Positions 5,549 through 6,601 of a stretch of DNA of 6,601 nt are shown piece after piece; positions within the stretch are counted from its first letter, which is position 1; each line of letters starts with the position of its first letter. Under the pieces are notes generated by a model. That model searched no databases. It had not been told where the DNA came from and saw only the letters and a program-made list of their open reading frames with translations. Source of the DNA: Lachnospiraceae bacterium (lineage in GTDB: Bacteria > Bacillota_A > Clostridia > Lachnospirales > Lachnospiraceae); the NCBI GenBank assembly GCA_017464045.1, contig JAFUEG010000033.1, positions 1-6,601 of the forward strand, written 5' to 3'. The position numbers were made by a program, and so were the translations under genes.

Positions 5549-6601
5549 AAATCAAGTCCACCTCCTCGTGTCCCGGTCCGTACACACCAAGCATTATAAC
5601 CAAAACTATAAGGCTTATATACACAAACCATCTAATCGAAAGCTTTCTTTCGGCAAGCCATACACCAAGCTTTTCATGCCTTTCCCGAAGTGCTCCGACA
5701 ACTATAACAATTATCATACAGATACCAACCACGCACCAGTCATATATATCAAGTCCCATCTTTAAAAATGTACCGTCAAAAAGTGCCGGAATCGAAAAGC
5801 CCTTAAACATGGATTTGAACATACGAATTCCCGACTTTAAGGTTTCCGCCCTAAAGAAAAGCTCACCGGTAAATATTATAATCCATGTTTTCGCTCTTCT
5901 GAGCCAGCTGTAACACTTATTGTCTTCTGTAACCTTTAAGCGGCCTATGGCTTTGGTTCTTAAAGGCTCCAGTGCCTGTTCTGTAAGTATAACTACCAGA
6001 TAATATATTCCATAGCATATAAAGCTCCATGCTGCACCATGCCAAAGACCGTTAGCAAGCCACACCGGCAAAAGCGCTATAGCCATCTCCACCAGCCTTG
6101 TCATATATTTACCTACATGATCAGGCCCGTACTTCGTCCATTTTTTAACCGGCTTTGACATAGCAACCGGATAGAAGATATAGGTCTTGAACCATACACC
6201 GAGAGATATATGCCACCTTCTCCAAAACTCCGAAGCGTCCTTTGCAAGAAATGGCTGCCTGAAGTTTTCAGGAAGCGTAATATTAAACATTTTCGCACTT
6301 CCGATAACTATGTCTATGCATCCTGAAAATTCCATATAAAGCTGTATAGTGTAAACAATAGAAGCCGCAGCTATATATGCTCCATAATAGCTGCTGTAAT
6401 TATCAAAAAGCTCCGTGACAATCACATACAGCCTGTCTGCTATAACAAGCTTTTTAAACACACCCCAGAATATACGTATATAGCCCTGAGCCAGATTATC
6501 GATATCAAGAGAATCTCCGCTGTAAAGCTTATCATGAATATCCGTATATGCCGCGATAGGGCCTTCCATAATAGTCGGGAAAAATATAAGAAACAGCAAA
6601 A
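5535..6601 (-). CDS. MBOAT-family membrane O-acyltransferase (N-terminus missing at window edge)
   Basis: The frame is open to base 6601, so only the last 354 or so residues are present; family members are usually about 450-500 residues, so roughly a quarter is missing. Numbering from the codon at 6599, FFPTIMEGPI (6-15) is the typical early MBOAT motif. EFWRRWHISLGVWFKTYI (124-141) carries conserved His130, and NGLWHGAAWSF (183-193) carries the invariant catalytic His187. Several hydrophobic membrane segments surround these motifs. The family includes DltB, AlgI and PatA, which move an acyl group across the membrane to an extracellular acceptor, usually through an SGNH partner. That partner follows directly with a 14-base overlap. 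The protein ends EEVDLIYAGF. No internal start should be trusted, because the motifs before it show that translation begins outside the window. Confidence 0.92.
   Translation of the reverse strand, partial: LLFLIFFPTIMEGPIAAYTDIHDKLYSGDSLDIDNLAQGYIRIFWGVFKKLVIADRLYVIVTELFDNYSSYYGAYIAAASIVYTIQLYMEFSGCIDIVIGSAKMFNITLPENFRQPFLAKDASEFWRRWHISLGVWFKTYIFYPVAMSKPVKKWTKYGPDHVGKYMTRLVEMAIALLPVWLANGLWHGAAWSFICYGIYYLVVILTEQALEPLRTKAIGRLKVTEDNKCYSWLRRAKTWIIIFTGELFFRAETLKSGIRMFKSMFKGFSIPALFDGTFLKMGLDIYDWCVVGICMIIVIVVGALRERHEKLGVWLAERKLSIRWFVYISLIVLVIMLGVYGPGHEEVDLIYAGF
5560..5566 (-). promoter_or_regulatory. Consensus ribosome binding site of the SGNH gene, inside the MBOAT coding region
   Basis: The minus strand reads AGGAGGT 11 bases before the ATG at 5548. 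The site is embedded in the last codons of the MBOAT gene, which stops at 5537-5535. It fixes the start at 5548 and supports the 14-base overlap between the two genes. Confidence 0.85.

Noticed and set aside
6113..6298. Minus-strand 61-codon open frame
   Set aside because: It is out of frame within the MBOAT gene over the conserved EFWRRWH region, so it is a shadow.
6597..6599. TTG as the start codon of the MBOAT gene
   Set aside because: The frame stays open to the window edge and the N-terminal membrane segments expected for the family are missing, so the true start lies outside.

Overview
The window looks like an accessory, cell-surface region of a low-GC Gram-positive anaerobe. The SpaA/Cna-B style adhesin, the style of the LytR-CpsA-Psr (LCP) protein, AT-rich spacers and strong AGGAGG-type ribosome binding sites suggest Clostridia, probably Lachnospiraceae (Butyrivibrio/Roseburia/Eubacterium-like). 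This placement is inferred from gene character, not from a search. Every gene I can support lies on the minus strand, so the window reads right to left.

Layout in transcription order: (1) 6601-5535, an MBOAT O-acyltransferase that has lost its N-terminus at the window edge. (2) 5548-4592, a membrane-anchored SGNH/GDSL-type protein that overlaps the MBOAT gene by 14 bases behind a consensus ribosome binding site. (3) 4596-4437, a short spacer with a weak terminator whose 3' arm appears to contain the -35 box of the next promoter. (4) 4436-2898, an LCP-family wall-polymer ligase with three N-terminal membrane segments and an extra extracellular domain before the catalytic domain. (5) 2897-2350, a 548-base AT-rich spacer with a long hairpin, a candidate promoter and several further inverted repeats. 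(6) 2349 to the left edge, the first 783 residues of a large secreted surface protein. It has a signal peptide, an acidic linker, a probable thioester domain (Cys122/Gln179) and at least five SpaA/Cna-B-like domains, and is cut at base 1.

How the genes may work together (inference): the MBOAT and SGNH pair resembles the PatA/PatB, AlgI/AlgJ and DltB/DltD arrangements, in which an acyl group crosses the membrane and is placed on an extracellular polymer. LCP proteins attach polymers to peptidoglycan. These three genes could therefore decorate and anchor a wall glycopolymer. The adhesin has its own candidate promoter, is a separate transcription unit, and would be displayed on the same surface.

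The most interesting points are the candidate thioester adhesin that no plus-strand reading explains, the unequal retention of isopeptide residues among its SpaA domains, the extra domain in the LCP protein, and the structured leader upstream of the adhesin. I saw no RNA genes, CRISPR array or mobile element.
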